Source: Echinostoma caproni | Taxonomy: Eukaryota > Platyhelminthes > Trematoda > Plagiorchiida > Echinostomatidae | DNA: 64,000 nucleotides | Assembly: GCA_900618425.1 (NCBI GenBank) | Contig: UZAN01039469.1 | Coordinates: 92,235 to 156,234 of the forward strand | Direction: 5' to 3' | Shown here: piece after piece, positions 13,701-27,628 of the stretch | Layout of the letters: each line of letters starts with the position of its first letter | Numbering within the stretch: position 1 is the first letter of the stretch | Position numbers and translations under genes: made by a program | Notes under the pieces: model-generated | The model's database searches: none | Told to the model about the DNA's origin: nothing | Seen by the model: only the letters and a program-made list of their open reading frames with translations

Positions 13701-15924
13701 CCTTTATGGGTATTCTGAATATCGTTGGCATAAGATAATAAAGTGTGTTGATCAGAATGGTGTTTAGACTCGAATAATGAACGTTGAAAAGGCGACTTGA
13801 ATGACTTTGTTGGACATATCTTGGTAGTTCCAAGAATGGCGTTTTGGTATACCAATCGGAAGTTGTCTATAGGAACACCTTCAAGTCCATTACTGATTTC
13901 AGATTCACAGAGATCTTTTCTCTTTTTGCTGTTTTCATCAGATGTTTGGTTCCCCATGCGTGTATTGATGCCTCACAGTGGACTTTAACATCCACTAGCA
14001 TACATTAAAGATTTAGTCTTTGTCTCTCTGAGCTGAGAACCGTTGTCTTTTATGACCACCGGTGGTACACCTTAGCAATCGAAGCACCCGCGGTGTGCCT
14101 GGATCACTAAGGATGATATAAATTGCGTGTGGGAAATACTTATGTTCACTTTGGGTACTACTACTTAATAAGTAAGACTGACTGGTATTTGACTTCCAAT
14201 ACTGATTCAGGCATGCTTATCAGTCCTGTATTTTCAGTATACAGAATCGGCAGCTTTTGTACAATTACATCGCACATTTGTAAAAACTCAGAGGGGTATT
14301 TGAGAATATTTCTATCCATGAAGAAGGGAGCGATCAGAGCACACGTCGGTGGTCAGTTTATTGGCCTCATGGTAATCTTTTTGTCAAGTATGATACTAAC
14401 TAATTGTCAAACATCGTGAATTCAAGAAATGCTCGTTATACTTGTATATCAGAGAAGCCACTGATACGGTTAAAGTCATTGTTCATTATAAGTTCACTGG
14501 AACTGGATAGTGTGGTTCACGGTAATCAGTGAGCTACACATAAGATGTTTAACAATCGATTATCATTCCATCCCGGAATATCGCGGGGCGGTGAGCGTCC
14601 AATATACTCTGGTCATCAGTGGGTAATGCAACCGAGATCACAATTCATGAATCACTCTAATGAAGGAACACGGAACCACCGCCTAAGATAAGCTTGAAAG
14701 TAGGTCAAGCGGTTTGTAGGACATAATACCGGTTTGTTATTTTACTAACTCTTATCTATTCACGTTCGGATGTGGTTCTGTTAAACATTGAACATCGTTT
14801 GCTGAAGAGCGTGAAATTGTGCGAATTAGGGATGAAGGTCGGGTTGTAACGTACAAACTTTAGAACTGATTTTATGATGATCCAGATCACTTGAACAATT
14901 TTATTTATGTTCCATGAAAATTCGTCACTCCTTTTCCACGAGGATTCCGAACACATTTGAGGAAAGCATGTTAGTTCAAAAATGGAAGGAGCAACAAAAC
15001 TGTCAGAACCACTTCATAATTCACCACTTGCGTTCAAAGAATCATCGTCTTGTCATACCCTATTAAAACAAATTTGATTTTGGTCCCCAGAAACAATAAG
15101 GATCATTTTATGATTGTTTGAAGCAATGCGATATAAAAGTGCAAATTCTGAAATCTGTGGTACCGTATCCAGTGCCTAGTATTGATCCAGCGCCTCCAGT
15201 TAACACGTGATGAAGCCGGATACCGCCAACACTTATCCGGTTGAAGTTCCATGCGTACGTGTGTCCATAATCCATCGATTTAGAATGCGATTTGACTGTT
15301 TGACGCACATCTACTAAAATAAATCGTGACGATAACAATAGCTGCGTTTTCACAACCGAATTTTTTCAGCAAAACAAATGAAATCATAGGCTGCTTGATT
15401 GCATGTGCGTGGGGAAATACTTAAATGACTGTGACCTGTGACCTGAGCTGAATAAGGTAGCAAGAACAATCCTGAGACGTTTTTGAATTAATTGATTTTA
15501 TGATTAACCAAGTCTGATTATTGATAGAAGGGCTTATATCGAAAGAACGTTATATATCTAACTAACATGGAAAGTTAATCACCGCAAAAATTTATCATGT
15601 AAGGTTTTGAGCGATAAATTCTAATACCATATTTATGTCAACCTGAAACAGTTTCGGAAGCTCAGTTGTATCAGAATTATCTAATTTCTAAGATAATAAT
15701 TCTCATGGCTCATGAGTATTCCCACAGATGACATCATTAAACATTCCAAGCTAACAATGCTTATCAACGATTTACCTAGAGATGAAAAATCTGCAACGTT
15801 AGATGTCGGAGTTATCAAGAGTTCAATGCATGACCGAAACACTTCCACTGGAAACGTGTTTTACTTCGACTTCCTTTCATTGAGTATATAATGACACAAT
15901 TTTCAAGAAGAGGGAATCCTTAAA
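10701..15924. other. Unassigned 5 kb, no gene seen
   Basis: Only short open frames occur. A GC-richer part at about 12,240-12,700 has frames of 102 and 68 codons that I cannot assign. No retroelement motif is visible. Confidence 0.35.
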
Positions 15925-16045
15925 TCAAAAGACCGCCACAAAGAACAACGGGAATGTCAGGCGGTACTGGTGGAATTCGAATGCAAGTTCTCCGGGGAGA
16001 TGGTTTGGTGACGTTACCACCGGACCACCACCACGCTCAATGTGA
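15925..16045 (-). mobile_element. tRNA-derived SINE (family B)
   Basis: On the minus strand an A-box-like TGGTCCGGTGG is followed by a B-box-like CATTCGAATTCC. A 3' part then includes GGCGGTCTTTTGATTT. It aligns over its whole length with the SINE at 22,966-23,105: both share the C(A/G)TTGNG start, the CCGGTG-TTACGT middle and the TTCGAAT-CC B box. The internal Pol III promoter implies an RNA polymerase III transcribed ancestor. Confidence 0.65.
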
Positions 16046-17855
16046 TACATTGTTCGATCACCGCTCAACTCAAAACATCTTTGCAAAGCTGCTTTAAAGA
16101 CTAAGTATTTTCATCGCAAAAGCCACACGTGCCAAAGCACTCAACAAAAATAGATGGGCATCAAGGAAACACAAGCTGTGATTTACTTGACATTCGCTAC
16201 CCAATGGTTAACATGCAGGTTTAATCTTCAAGGTCCATCCTACTATAATCCCAAAAAGACGATCTTGAGATGTGGAACATTGTAAAATGTGACGTGGCAT
16301 AGAAATCTGATGCAACTTTAACAGGTTTGCGTATTGTACAGGGAATCCGGTCAACGGAGTCTTAATTTTCAAGAGTCAAGTGTTGTTTTCGACTGCATAC
16401 GATTTCCACTTGGGAAAAGCCATAATGCATTCGGCAAAAGTGAGATCAAGTTTAAAGTGATTTATTGTGTTTCGTTCATTGTGGCCTACATTTCTTCAAA
16501 CCCATCCTCCGTTCCGACTCTTCAGTACATCTGTTCAGCCATATACTCAGGAGTTAAGCCCAGATTCCTTCGTATGGAAGGTGTATGCAAACTACCTGGA
16601 AACAGGGTCAGTCAGAATTTTCGTTTTTTTTTCCTTCAAAGGAAAAAAAGTTACTTATTCGCCTTCCAGTTCTCAAACGAGATGCAAAATTCTTTCCGTT
16701 AATTCCAGTTAAACACAACTATCAGATTACGTCTCCTTTGCAAATTAAGCAATTCATACCGGAATGGACTTATTGGTTGGATTCACTACTCGTTAGTAGC
16801 TCTGATTGGAAAAGGAGGTGTGTGTGAAACGCCTCGATTAATTGTCGACAAGTAAATATATTTTAGAGTTTTGATATTATTATCTTATTCTATTCACAAA
16901 AGAAAAATAATTGGTTTAATATTATCGCGAAGGTCACACGCGGTCAAGTGTATATTTCTGTAATCTGTGCAACATTAAGCATCCGGGAAGTGTGAGGATT
17001 GACCAATCCAAAAACGGCTTTCAACTCCGTCCATTTTCCCATAGCCTAATTGACGCGCTTCTTCGTGAGGGTGTGTCGTTCACCGCATCAGAATAACAGT
17101 TATCTCCTCAACGTCTAGATTACCACAGCAGTTTTTTTTTGAATGTCGTGCTATAGATAACTCTCAGAGTGCCCTAACCTCATGTTAAGGAAACAGAATA
17201 AATATGGTTCAAGGTCACAGATTGTTTGGTTATAGGAAGTAGACAAAATTGTACGTTTTGTGGATAATGCACCTGAAAAAACCGGCATGAAATTTTTGAA
17301 TAATATGGCAGCATCAGATTAATCAACCTTGAAACCGAATTGCACTTTAAAAGATAAAAGAAAATTAAAACGGTAGCAGACTGGAATATTCCAGCAGCTA
17401 CAGTGAAATCGTATCCAGGCGACAGGTTGCTTACAACGAAATACGAATACCAACCTACGTTTTGATTATTCTGATAAGAAAATGTAATCAATCAAAATAG
17501 CAACCAATAATATAATAAAAGTTACTGTGTTATTCTCAACTGAACGGCAATCAGTTGGGTTGTGACAGCGGTCAATCAAATATAAGGTTATTTTGCCCTT
17601 GAGGTCCCATGCCGAAACTTCATCATCGCCCCCTGAAATTTGCCTCAGCTGTTTGCTTCACATGACATTCCTTTATTTGGCCGCTCTCGCGATCTCGTGA
17701 AAAATACGAGTACAACTATGTTTTCGGTAAAGAAGAGCATACGCGATAAAACAGTAACGTGAACGTTGGTGCAGCTACGAGCCATTCTTAATGCATGAGA
17801 AGAGAGAACCAGGTATACTAGCAGCGCGGAACGGAAGGTGTTTGCCAGTGCGAGT
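16046..17855. other. No gene seen
   Basis: Overlapping short frames of 80-122 codons lie at 16,334-16,827 on the plus strand. None shows a known domain. At 17,571 the sequence GCGGTCAATCAAA matches the end of SINE family B, but the rest of a SINE is not visible. Confidence 0.35.
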
Positions 17856-18960
17856 AAGTCAAAGTCAAGTCAAGTCAGTAGTAGCTTTATGCATCCGGAT
17901 GGGTGAATTTTCATCGTTTACACCATATTTGTGGATTGAAATTTACAAAATCATACACTATAACACTGAAATCAGTAGATTGTGTTTGTCAATAAAGCAA
18001 GCAATGGTGCAATTCTGTTGAGATTTTCTCCTTGTCAGTATGTAGACGTACTAGATATGGCAGAAGAGAATTTCTATAGGTAGAGGTACGTGCAAATAAA
18101 GATTAAATCATGAGAGTGTGGATGATGTAGATATAGCTTTTGAAAATTCATTATGCAATGAGCAGTGAAACTTTCCCTTGCTTGTGTCTGTCTATGATAG
18201 AATCCACCAGTTTACCCCTGACGATGCCACTGCATTTAGAGGCGTGTTTCAGAGATCTTACCAGTAAATAAAAGTCTTTTTCTTCAACATACTGGGAAAA
18301 ATCACTGGGAAAAAATTGAACCAGTGGGGGAGAAAGCATGCATTAACAAACCTAACATTCAGTTTGTGGGACCAGAAAGTATTCTCAATTGGAGTGAGAA
18401 ATATGAAAGGTTTCTACCTTTACGGAATGTGCTTTGAACATGCAGCGACCATGATCAGTTGTGTGATAATGTGACGCCAAGGTATTTTACTATTGTTGAT
18501 TTCGTTAAGGGTTTATGATTGGCAGAGAGGGTGGGGAACTTAGTTGTGAGAGCTGAATATGGCGCATCAGCCAAGAGGGAAAACACAACATCCTGAAATT
18601 TAGAGATATTCAATGAGAGGGAACGGGACAAGGACCGAGTAACGGCGTTTAGCTTACTTTTATTTTCGGAAGTATCTTCGGAGGTGGATGCTTTTCATCC
18701 TAAAACAACGTCACTTGCGTATTTACAGCCAATAAATACAGCAGGAATGGGAACATTTTTGAAATACACTGACACTGGTTGAGCAATACCGATCGACCAA
18801 GACTGCCGAAAGAGGTTTTTTAGAAGGACAGGAACACAGAATGATGTTGCCTGTAGCGATGGGTCTGAACAAATTGGCACATGAATTAGAACGTTTATTA
18901 ATAATAAACGTGATAAATTGTTCAAGCATAAATGCGAATAGGTATTAGGATAAATCTGAT
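17856..18960 (-). mobile_element. L2-like non-LTR element with (ACTTG)n tail
   Basis: On the minus strand a reverse transcriptase frame reads through KYASDVVLG (active-site box at 18,710-18,721, first aspartate of YADD replaced by serine). The same frame, after one stop, continues with LSLNISKFQDVVFSLLAD and TIVKYLGVTLSHN and a WSLHVQSTFRK thumb region. Further on are FFPSDFSQYVEEKDFYLLV and KLVDSIIDRH, the C-terminal end. The element closes at 17,856-17,877 with AAAGCTACTACTGACTTGACTTG, the same kind of end as the piece at 4430. It is clearly related to the other L2-like copies but forms a different subfamily. It is dead, with a missing catalytic residue and stops. Confidence 0.8.
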
Positions 18961-21900
18961 ATTCATTGTGAATACATTAGAAACTAATACTAAACGAAAA
19001 TCGTGGTTAATAGTACAGTATACATGTTAAAATAAATCTGACTTCAAGGGAGAAGAAAAGTGCAAACATTTTTTTGCAAGAACTGTAGTACTGTAGGCCA
19101 TCTATTGTAAATTAGTTCTCGTTTACACCGAAATATCTTCCATAGAATTATATGGCATTAGAGGCACAATATACAAAGATCCTAGAAACGAACGCATTTT
19201 CGACTTTATGTGATATCAATAAAACTGTTTACAAAAATATTTTGACCAGCTATGTTGATTTCTTGGAGGATCATTTTTGTGACTAGCTTGGATGACGCAC
19301 ATCCGAAATCCACTTTTTGTTCAACTGCACCTATACGAACACATGCATGGAGCGGATATGGTTGGTCTATTAAGACATATGATGTCACATTATTTATAGG
19401 CTGTAAAGAGTAAAAATTATCAGTATCTATTTCCGAGACAGTGGAACATAAACCATTAGGTGAATACATCTCTTCGCTTTGTCACCCTCGTGATTACACT
19501 CATAGATTGAGACCATGTTGAAGAAGGTAAAGCAGACTCCGCAGTTTTCATTTTGCACAGTTTCAGACGACCTGATATACGTACTTCATTCTACCACCCT
19601 GGAAGTAGTAAATCACACAAAAAAGACCAGTGGTTAGAGAAACAGGACCAAATGAATAACCATTCACAGTATGTTGCAGTATTCTAATATTGTGTGTTGT
19701 AATAATTTTTTGAGAGAGAGACTGAACCCATATTTTACTGAAAAACTGTGGTTACCGTTGCATCGAAATAGTCACGATGAAAACAATAAATGATAAATTA
19801 CTAAATGTTTTGTAGATCTACACTTGGATCGTCTAGGACCTCAAATGTGTAAGTCTGATTGCGAGTAAAATAGTGTACTGATGAAGTACAAATGCAATAC
19901 ATGTTTACATCGGCGAAAATTAAATCGGATTGTGATGTGAGTCTTAAACAGGTATTGACCAAACTCGTGCAACATCCTGATTTTTATTACATTTGTTCCT
20001 CTCAATGCTTTATTCTTCCAGTCTCATTCACGGGATTGAATATGATATTGCCCCACATCAGATGCAACATATCTGATATAATACCCACTTGTTTCACTAC
20101 TTCTATTAGCCACATGCCAACACCTGTAGGCCTTGGAATAAAGCAGGTGTCAGCGAAGGTGAGGGATCTTATGGGCGAAATTCCTGCATGAGGTATTATG
20201 AAAATTGCACGGTTTTGCAGGGAAGTATTAACTGGGATAAGAGAAACTAGATTAACAAACCGTGACACAAAGAAATGAGACTCTTTTGGAGCAAATCCCG
20301 AGAAAAATTCGGAAAGTTGGTTATGGATAATAGAGAAATAAGCAGGTAAATCAAAAAATTATATAGTTAGATGTGTCACTGCAAATTGCCGTAGCTTGCG
20401 TATATAAGAGTAAATTGCACAAACGGACGGCCACGTACATTGTTCTGTACGCTCACTTTGATGTGTTTTGTGGCGTTTGTTCTGATAATGGGTACGGAGA
20501 TGTTAACTAAAAATTTCAACGGGACACTCAGATCGGAAATCAATTAGAAAAATTTAGAACCACAAGACTGGAAGCTAGACTGGTTAAAGAATATTTTCAA
20601 TTGTGTTAACCTATCAGAAGGTTAATCCGTCAGCATGGTTTGTGATAACTTTATATAGACCTAAATCACAAGTGTCTTTAACGATTTTGACTAATGGGAT
20701 AACAACTTCAGTCACTGATGAATGTTTAAAACAGTACCGTGAATGACTCCCGAATTGTTTATCAATGCTTTTGAAACATTACCGCTTGCTTTGAATCTTC
20801 AAATTTCTTCATATGAAACAGTCATTGAAGCACGCAATAAAGAAATGGAACAATTGGATGACTGCAATTTTCGGTGAATAGATTGTTAAACAGAACCAAA
20901 AGCAGAAGAACAGCCCAAAGATTTACAAACAAAGGGTATCATTAAAGTCATAGCGTCCGTTCTTTTGTTGTGTTTGAATGAAAACGGGGTATGCCAAAAA
21001 ACAGTCAACTTTGGCGCAGAGAGTAGAGACCGGTCAGTAGTGGAAATTGACACATTCAGTTCCCGATAGTAAAGGTAAATATGATTACTAATGACTTTGT
21101 TCGATATAGCCTCGCTTTTGGTGGGTTTTAGGAAGAAATCATTGGGATCGGGAAAAGGTAAACATTGGGTTAATCGTTGATTAAAATCATCACTAACTGA
21201 AACTTAACTATCGTTAATAAAGGAAGCAATGGAATGAATACATGCATCATTGAACCACTTGATACAGATCTGTGAGCAAAAAGAGAAGCAACGTCGGGAT
21301 CGTTATCTACGGTGCTTCGAAGATGAAAAAACCTACCATGTGAGAAGCGAAGGCAAAGGAAATTTTAGACTTGCCACACTATTTGCAGTTAATGTGGGTT
21401 GTTACCCCGCCTCCCATCTTTTCCTGCTTCTTCCACGGTTTTGTCGTAAGCTATCAAAACCTCGCATGCTGACCAGAAACTCCACTATGTTTTGGTTCGA
21501 CCATGATTAAAGTATCCATTTCAAGCATTTACTTGCGTGCACGTAACAACTTAGTAGATCAGTGAGGTCCGTCAAGCTGCTAAATGAAGGACACATGTTG
21601 TGGCTGACTAATTAGGATGTGTTTGTGGTGACAGCTTACCGCCTGGAACGGTTAACTATCTTGCTTCAGCCAGAAACTCAGAAGAGGTGGATAACACAAA
21701 GGCCGAATAACTATTCCTCATTTCCAGCAATGATTCCCCGGTGTATGAACGGGGAGAGAAAATAACGAAAACCTAGAAATAAATTCCAATACGCGAATGA
21801 ACACAAACGTATCCCATCCAATCGATAGAATCGGTTTCTTCAAGTAAATCCGGGTGTAAAATTTCCTAGCAGAGATTGACTGCTCAGTGTAGTCTTTTGG

Positions 21901-22965
21901 AGGAATAATTCGAGCGCACAAAATTCAAGATTTCATGACGCTCATGTGTTTGGTGTAATTTCTCAAATTACTATAAAAGCACTGCGTGTTACAATTCTGA
22001 TGCCAATGATGATTGCAGAATGTCTTTGTCGTCCTTTTACTTCCTCTTTTATTTATTGAATATACAAATATACATTCAACAGTCGGGAAGGGGGGCCACA
22101 ACCATAAAAGGCTGCTGGAGAAGAAGGTCAAGGACTGTCGAAAAAAAAGCGTTGTTGCGAAGTATGCCGACAAAAACGGGGGTAGTTGGTAGGGCTAGGT
22201 AGGCCCTTGATCGCTCACTCCGTGGTCAAACAAACCAACGGTTCACTATATGGAACTCACGATTAAGTGAAGACAAAGAGGGCAATTTTTGCACGCACTC
22301 AGTTTCTACATCAATAAAATACTTCCTAAAGTTAATTTGGACACCTTGACAGGTTATCAAATCAAATCCGTTTCCGATATTGGGAGATGAATTTACGTAT
22401 AAGATGTTCTTTTGATGAAGCACCGAAGAAAAAATCGGTTTTTAAGCTGTGTTCTCTTGATCGTTCACTCGATCGGAATCACACTCTTTCATCTATAAAA
22501 TTTCAAGGGTCCGTGTTTATACAAAGAAGTCAATAAACTTAAATGGCTTCTCCGATTCGATTCTTTCTTTTACCAAGTCCATGAAGAAGAAAGGTAAGTG
22601 CGAATTTTAAATAAATCACAATGTTTCGGTCAATCTGAGCGTTTCTCTCGTGTAACATGACTATTTGTTTATTTTATAAATTCAGTCAGTTGGCGAATCA
22701 CTAGGATCAACGGATTTTTACCGAGAGGGTGACCCAATGAATCTCTGAGAAAAATGATTGGTATAAACTCAGTTTAGAATTTGTATGCTACAACGATTTT
22801 GCTTTTGTTATTTGGTGATAAATTCAGAGTCATGTTGTTTTATGGAATGCACGGAAACTGTATAATAATTCACGTATCTCACAATTTGCACGTTCTATAA
22901 AAACTTTTTTCTTTTCATTTTACTTGGTCTTATTGAATTTACAAAGATGCAATTTTCTGAAAATG
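18961..22965. other. Unassigned 4 kb, no gene seen
   Basis: Frames of up to 99 codons occur (for example 19,892-20,191 plus, 21,250-21,510 plus, 21,925-22,173 minus). None carries motifs that I recognise. I see no repeats. Confidence 0.35.
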
Positions 22966-23105
22966 GAAGCGGTCAATCAAAGGACTGCCGTTCAACACAA
23001 AAAGGGAAAAGTCGGGCGGCGGTGATGGGATTCGAACACAGAATCCCGGGGTGATAATTAGGGAACGTAATCACCGGCCCACCAACACCCGTCCCAATGC
23101 CTAGG
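22966..23105 (-). mobile_element. tRNA-derived SINE (family B), best copy
   Basis: On the minus strand it starts GCATTGGGACGG and has an A-box-like TGGTGGGCCGG with one mismatch. It then has a clean B box, TGTTCGAATCCC (around 23,030). The 3' body ends ACGGCAGTCCTTTGATTGACC at about 22,970. The same body recurs at 15.9 and 3.6 kb, so this is a dispersed family and not a tRNA gene. No poly(T) terminator is obvious. Confidence 0.7.
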
Positions 23106-26100
23106 ATAAACAGCAGATTTGTAGGAATACGAAGATATTTAAAGACAGTTAGCCTATGAAAATCAACGACCTCCTAATAAGTGAGGCTGAAACCCAAGAT
23201 CATGAACGATACCTGATTTTAGTGGATATGAAGTGGGAAGTCCTGAGAAGAGCAATACCACCTCGCAAGGCAGTCAGCTTTGAATTTGAAGCCAATGATA
23301 GGCAACACCCGTTATAATAAAATGTTTCGTTCTGTAGCAGAAATGTTCATCATCAAACAACTTAAATGAAGAAATATAAGGATCTGGTGAAAATATTTCG
23401 TAGTAATGAATTCGTAATCAGTATCCGGGTTTTTCGCATACAGCTCTGACAGATGATTTCTACATCAGGTAATGAATGAATGTGTTGCAAGACAATTAAA
23501 ATAATAATATTTTAATGTACATGTCTATAAATTGCTATAATGGAGACACTGTTTTTTTTTTCTAAAAATTCCCAATAATTGCGTTTGGTACAATAAAAGG
23601 AAGCGTCATTCCAACTGAAGTGATTTGTCGAAATCACTTTCATCGAGAGTGATTTAGCCCTAGTTCACACTACATGTGAACCACAATGTCATGAGTGTTT
23701 CACTTTCCTTCGTGATAATAGTTCATTTGAATCATTCTGCCCAAGTGGTTGCAAACGAAGTGTAGTCCAAACATCGTTACATGTAACGACATGTTTACTT
23801 ATCCATTCACTACTCTATTTACATCCATGTCACGCTAATAAAGTAGAACCGTGTTGAAATAGGCTCCAGTGAGGCGCATGACCACCGACAGACACGTGCC
23901 CTGATCACATACCTTTTTTTCCAAATCATCCGGTTTACAGGTGGTCCATCGTGAGTTCGTGTTGCCCCCCGTACACAAACAGATTGAACAGTCACCGCCG
24001 AAACATGTGCGCACGTCTGTCATGGGAGTTTTTGGCAGAGGCTGGTCAATTCACTTGTTGATGCCAAGTACTTCATGTACTTGTACATACACCTCACCTA
24101 TTCAAGAAGACCTAAGGCGTCTGATAACAGTCACAGTTCAGCAATTCTTGATTTTATAGTAAGAACCAATAAGCATCTCCGATAATGTTCATGGGGTGAT
24201 TAGTTTCAACAAGATAGGACATTTGTAAATGGCTCAAATAATCAGTGAAAAGCACTAGTGGCTACGTAACTGGTAATAGGTTTACGTATGACCAGTAACA
24301 GTACTTGAAGCAGAATTGGCAGTATGAGTAGTATTAGTAGTTGTGGTCGGATTGATAGTAACAGCTGTAACACCAGTCCTATTATGACAGTCGCGATGAT
24401 CATACTATACAAAGGACGTCCAAGGAATGAGTACAGTTAATGTCGGATCAATAATTATGAACAGTCGGGCAGTTATTGTGAGAGTCGTGACTAGTATGCA
24501 TCGAGTAAACGATTGTCCGAACCAGCTGAGCATTGAGTTTGCAGATTGCTCAGTCACGAATGAGACAGTGCTCCTGGAACTGAAAGGATATTAAATGTCA
24601 GTTAAGCTAGAAATTCCAATCGTAAGTTCCAAACCGATTCGTGCTGGTTCGACAGCAACCCGGATGCAATCGACTATCCTACGGTAGTTCTGCATAGCAT
24701 CGATGAGCCCGCTGATTAACGGGTAGCGAAATGCGGACCCCGAAGTCAAAACGATATTGTACGGTACTGGTTAGTTCATTAAGCGAGCCAAAGAACAACT
24801 TACCTTAACAATGCGACTCGGTCGCTATACAGCCTAAAGGGATTAAGACAAATGGGTGGAGATCTGATACAAAAGATGAGCAAATAAAATTACAAAAGGC
24901 AACACAACTACCTGTAAGGTCAAGCAAGGGATTCTGTTCATCAACCATGAACAGCCAAGATGACTTCATTTAGATCGACAATGATCTCTTTGCCACAGAG
25001 AACGTCTACTCAACAAACGTGAACAACCAGTGATCGAATTCAGTGATGCACTCACAAAGAACAAGACAACAAATGGGCCCACATGGCCAGTGACAGGAGC
25101 GAATAGGGACCGGGTAGTGACATAACAAAGCCACGTAGGTGCAGAGGATAGGCCTAGGATAGTGACACGGATGGGATCGATAGGTAGACATGCAAGGTCA
25201 AGGGACACGAGAATTAGTCATCAAACCATCATAGATAGTGACTAACACGAAGGATCACGCGGTGATCAAGGTCAAATTAGGAATGACGGAAAAAAACGTG
25301 CGCATATATAGGGTCGGATAAAGGGTAATTGGGAGGGGGGGGGCAATTGGACCCGAAAAGGATGTGCTTCACACAATAGTTTCTACACCAATGTTTATCC
25401 AAGCTGTCTCGAGAAAAATGTTCTCGTTACTCCTGGAACAGTTAGGTTAGTAAGCCATTTTGCAACATATTTGCTTGAAAAATTTGCTTGGTGCTTTTAG
25501 CTGGAAATATCACCCGTTTCATTTCGGATCAGAGCAAATCCCGAAAAAGTACAGATATCTCCGTTTGTTATCCCATGTCAGTATAGGCATTCTAGTTCTA
25601 TGCATTAGCTGTGTGATGATCAAAATGTGAGCAACATCCATTCACGGAACTGGAATGTTGTCTCATAATTTTCCTATTTTGTCCTAATTTCCACTACTAG
25701 CCATTAAACGAGACATAAATTGTGATGTATTAGCAAACTGCAAACAAGCTTGTTCGCAACTGTGTTCTTTTACGATCCATAATGATCATTGAGTGCTCCA
25801 GTTCAGATAGCGTTGATTCAAAAATATTATATCTTCAAATATTTACCGCGTTCCGTTAGAAAGCTCTCGTTCCAACCAACTGGCTTAAATGAAAAGGAGG
25901 AGTTGACGTCCCCGGCTGTAACAGTAGCCACGGAAATCCATTGTCAGAATTCATGAGTTCAAATGCTATTAGTCTGCAAGGTTTATCAAGTCCTACAACG
26001 GAATTAGGAACGCAGTTGTTGTTCACACAGGATGCATGTATGTACAGAAGCACCATTGGTCGGAATCCAAGTTCTTGATAAACCAAACAACGTGCATCGC

Positions 26101-26793
26101 GGGTGTTTCTTGGTTGTCGAACCAGTTGGTTAACCAAAATGAAATCTTTCATTACCACTAATTTCAATTAAAAGAGCAAACTTTTTGACTGATTTGTTCA
26201 CTGATGCTTACCTCAGCTACTCAACAAGAGGTATTTATGATAGCAGCATCACCAATACCAACACCAAGTTTCCCGTGCATCTAGATCCATCCAAGAAATG
26301 AAAAATATAAACACAATAGATAAATCCTCTTTGTGCTCAACCTCCCATGAACCGGAGAAAGTCCGAACATTAAAACATAACCTACTATTAGTAACTCGTA
26401 CGCTTTTACAACAGTTTCGCAAATCTTTACAGAATGAGATAATACACTAACGTTTATCAAACCCCGATTGGTCAGTGAACACAAGCTGTTTGAGATACAA
26501 ACCTCCAACATTCGGAATGTAAACTTTAAACATCACAGTCGCGGGAACACATGACGTTCTTAACACAGTCACACAAACTTGTGAAAACAATCGATTTGCT
26601 TGCATGTGATGCTGTAATATTGTTTCGGACAAACTAGTCTGATTTCCCCATTTCAAATGATGCCAACCGGTAACCGGAATAGCGACCGGTAACGATTATC
26701 GCGTTGATAACTGATCTTTGCATTGCACGCTTTGTCTCCCACGTAGTTCACTCTACTGTGAATTGTCAAATACACATAACTTGCAATTTGTTC
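23106..26793. other. Unassigned 3.7 kb before the assembly gap
   Basis: No certain gene. It includes the small Cys-rich frame described separately, an AGT-rich low-complexity stretch near 24,300-24,400, a G-run at about 25,336-25,345, and frames of 80-103 codons on the minus strand (24,966-25,208 and 25,856-26,167) that I cannot identify. Confidence 0.35.
23835..24023 (-). CDS. Possible exon with a Cys-rich motif (doubtful)
   Basis: The minus-strand frame reads RTCFGGDCSICLCTGGNTN, then SRWTTCKPDD, then CDQGTC. A C..C.C.GG......C spacing is seen in von Willebrand factor type C and similar extracellular Cys-rich modules. A CAG just before the Cys-rich part (about 24,017) could serve as a splice acceptor. 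The frame is only 62 codons long, a stop lies just upstream, and chance occurrence cannot be excluded. I assign no function. Confidence 0.15.
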   Translation of the reverse strand: MTDVRTCFGGDCSICLCTGGNTNSRWTTCKPDDLEKKVCDQGTCLSVVMRLTGAYFNTVLLY

Positions 26794-27628
26794 NNNNNNN
26801 NNNNNNNNNNNNNNNNNNNNNNNNNNNNNNNNNNNNNNNNNNNNNNNNNNNNNNNNNNNNNNNNNNNNNNNNNNNNNNNNNNNNNNNNNNNNNNNNNNNN
26901 NNNNNNNNNNNNNNNNNNNNNNNNNNNNNNNNNNNNNNNNNNNNNNNNNNNNNNNNNNNNNNNNNNNNNNNNNNNNNNNNNNNNNNNNNNNNNNNNNNNN
27001 NNNNNNNNNNNNNNNNNNNNNNNNNNNNNNNNNNNNNNNNNNNNNNNNNNNNNNNNNNNNNNNNNNNNNNNNNNNNNNNNNNNNNNNNNNNNNNNNNNNN
27101 NNNNNNNNNNNNNNNNNNNNNNNNNNNNNNNNNNNNNNNNNNNNNNNNNNNNNNNNNNNNNNNNNNNNNNNNNNNNNNNNNNNNNNNNNNNNNNNNNNNN
27201 NNNNNNNNNNNNNNNNNNNNNNNNNNNNNNNNNNNNNNNNNNNNNNNNNNNNNNNNNNNNNNNNNNNNNNNNNNNNNNNNNNNNNNNNNNNNNNNNNNNN
27301 NNNNNNNNNNNNNNNNNNNNNNNNNNNNNNNNNNNNNNNNNNNNNNNNNNNNNNNNNNNNNNNNNNNNNNNNNNNNNNNNNNNNNNNNNNNNNNNNNNNN
27401 NNNNNNNNNNNNNNNNNNNNNNNNNNNNNNNNNNNNNNNNNNNNNNNNNNNNNNNNNNNNNNNNNNNNNNNNNNNNNNNNNNNNNNNNNNNNNNNNNNNN
27501 NNNNNNNNNNNNNNNNNNNNNNNNNNNNNNNNNNNNNNNNNNNNNNNNNNNNNNNNNNNNNNNNNNNNNNNNNNNNNNNNNNNNNNNNNNNNNNNNNNNN
27601 NNNNNNNNNNNNNNNNNNNNNNNNNNNN
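26794..27628. other. Assembly gap
   Basis: A continuous run of 835 N. Any open frame spanning it is meaningless. Confidence 1.
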
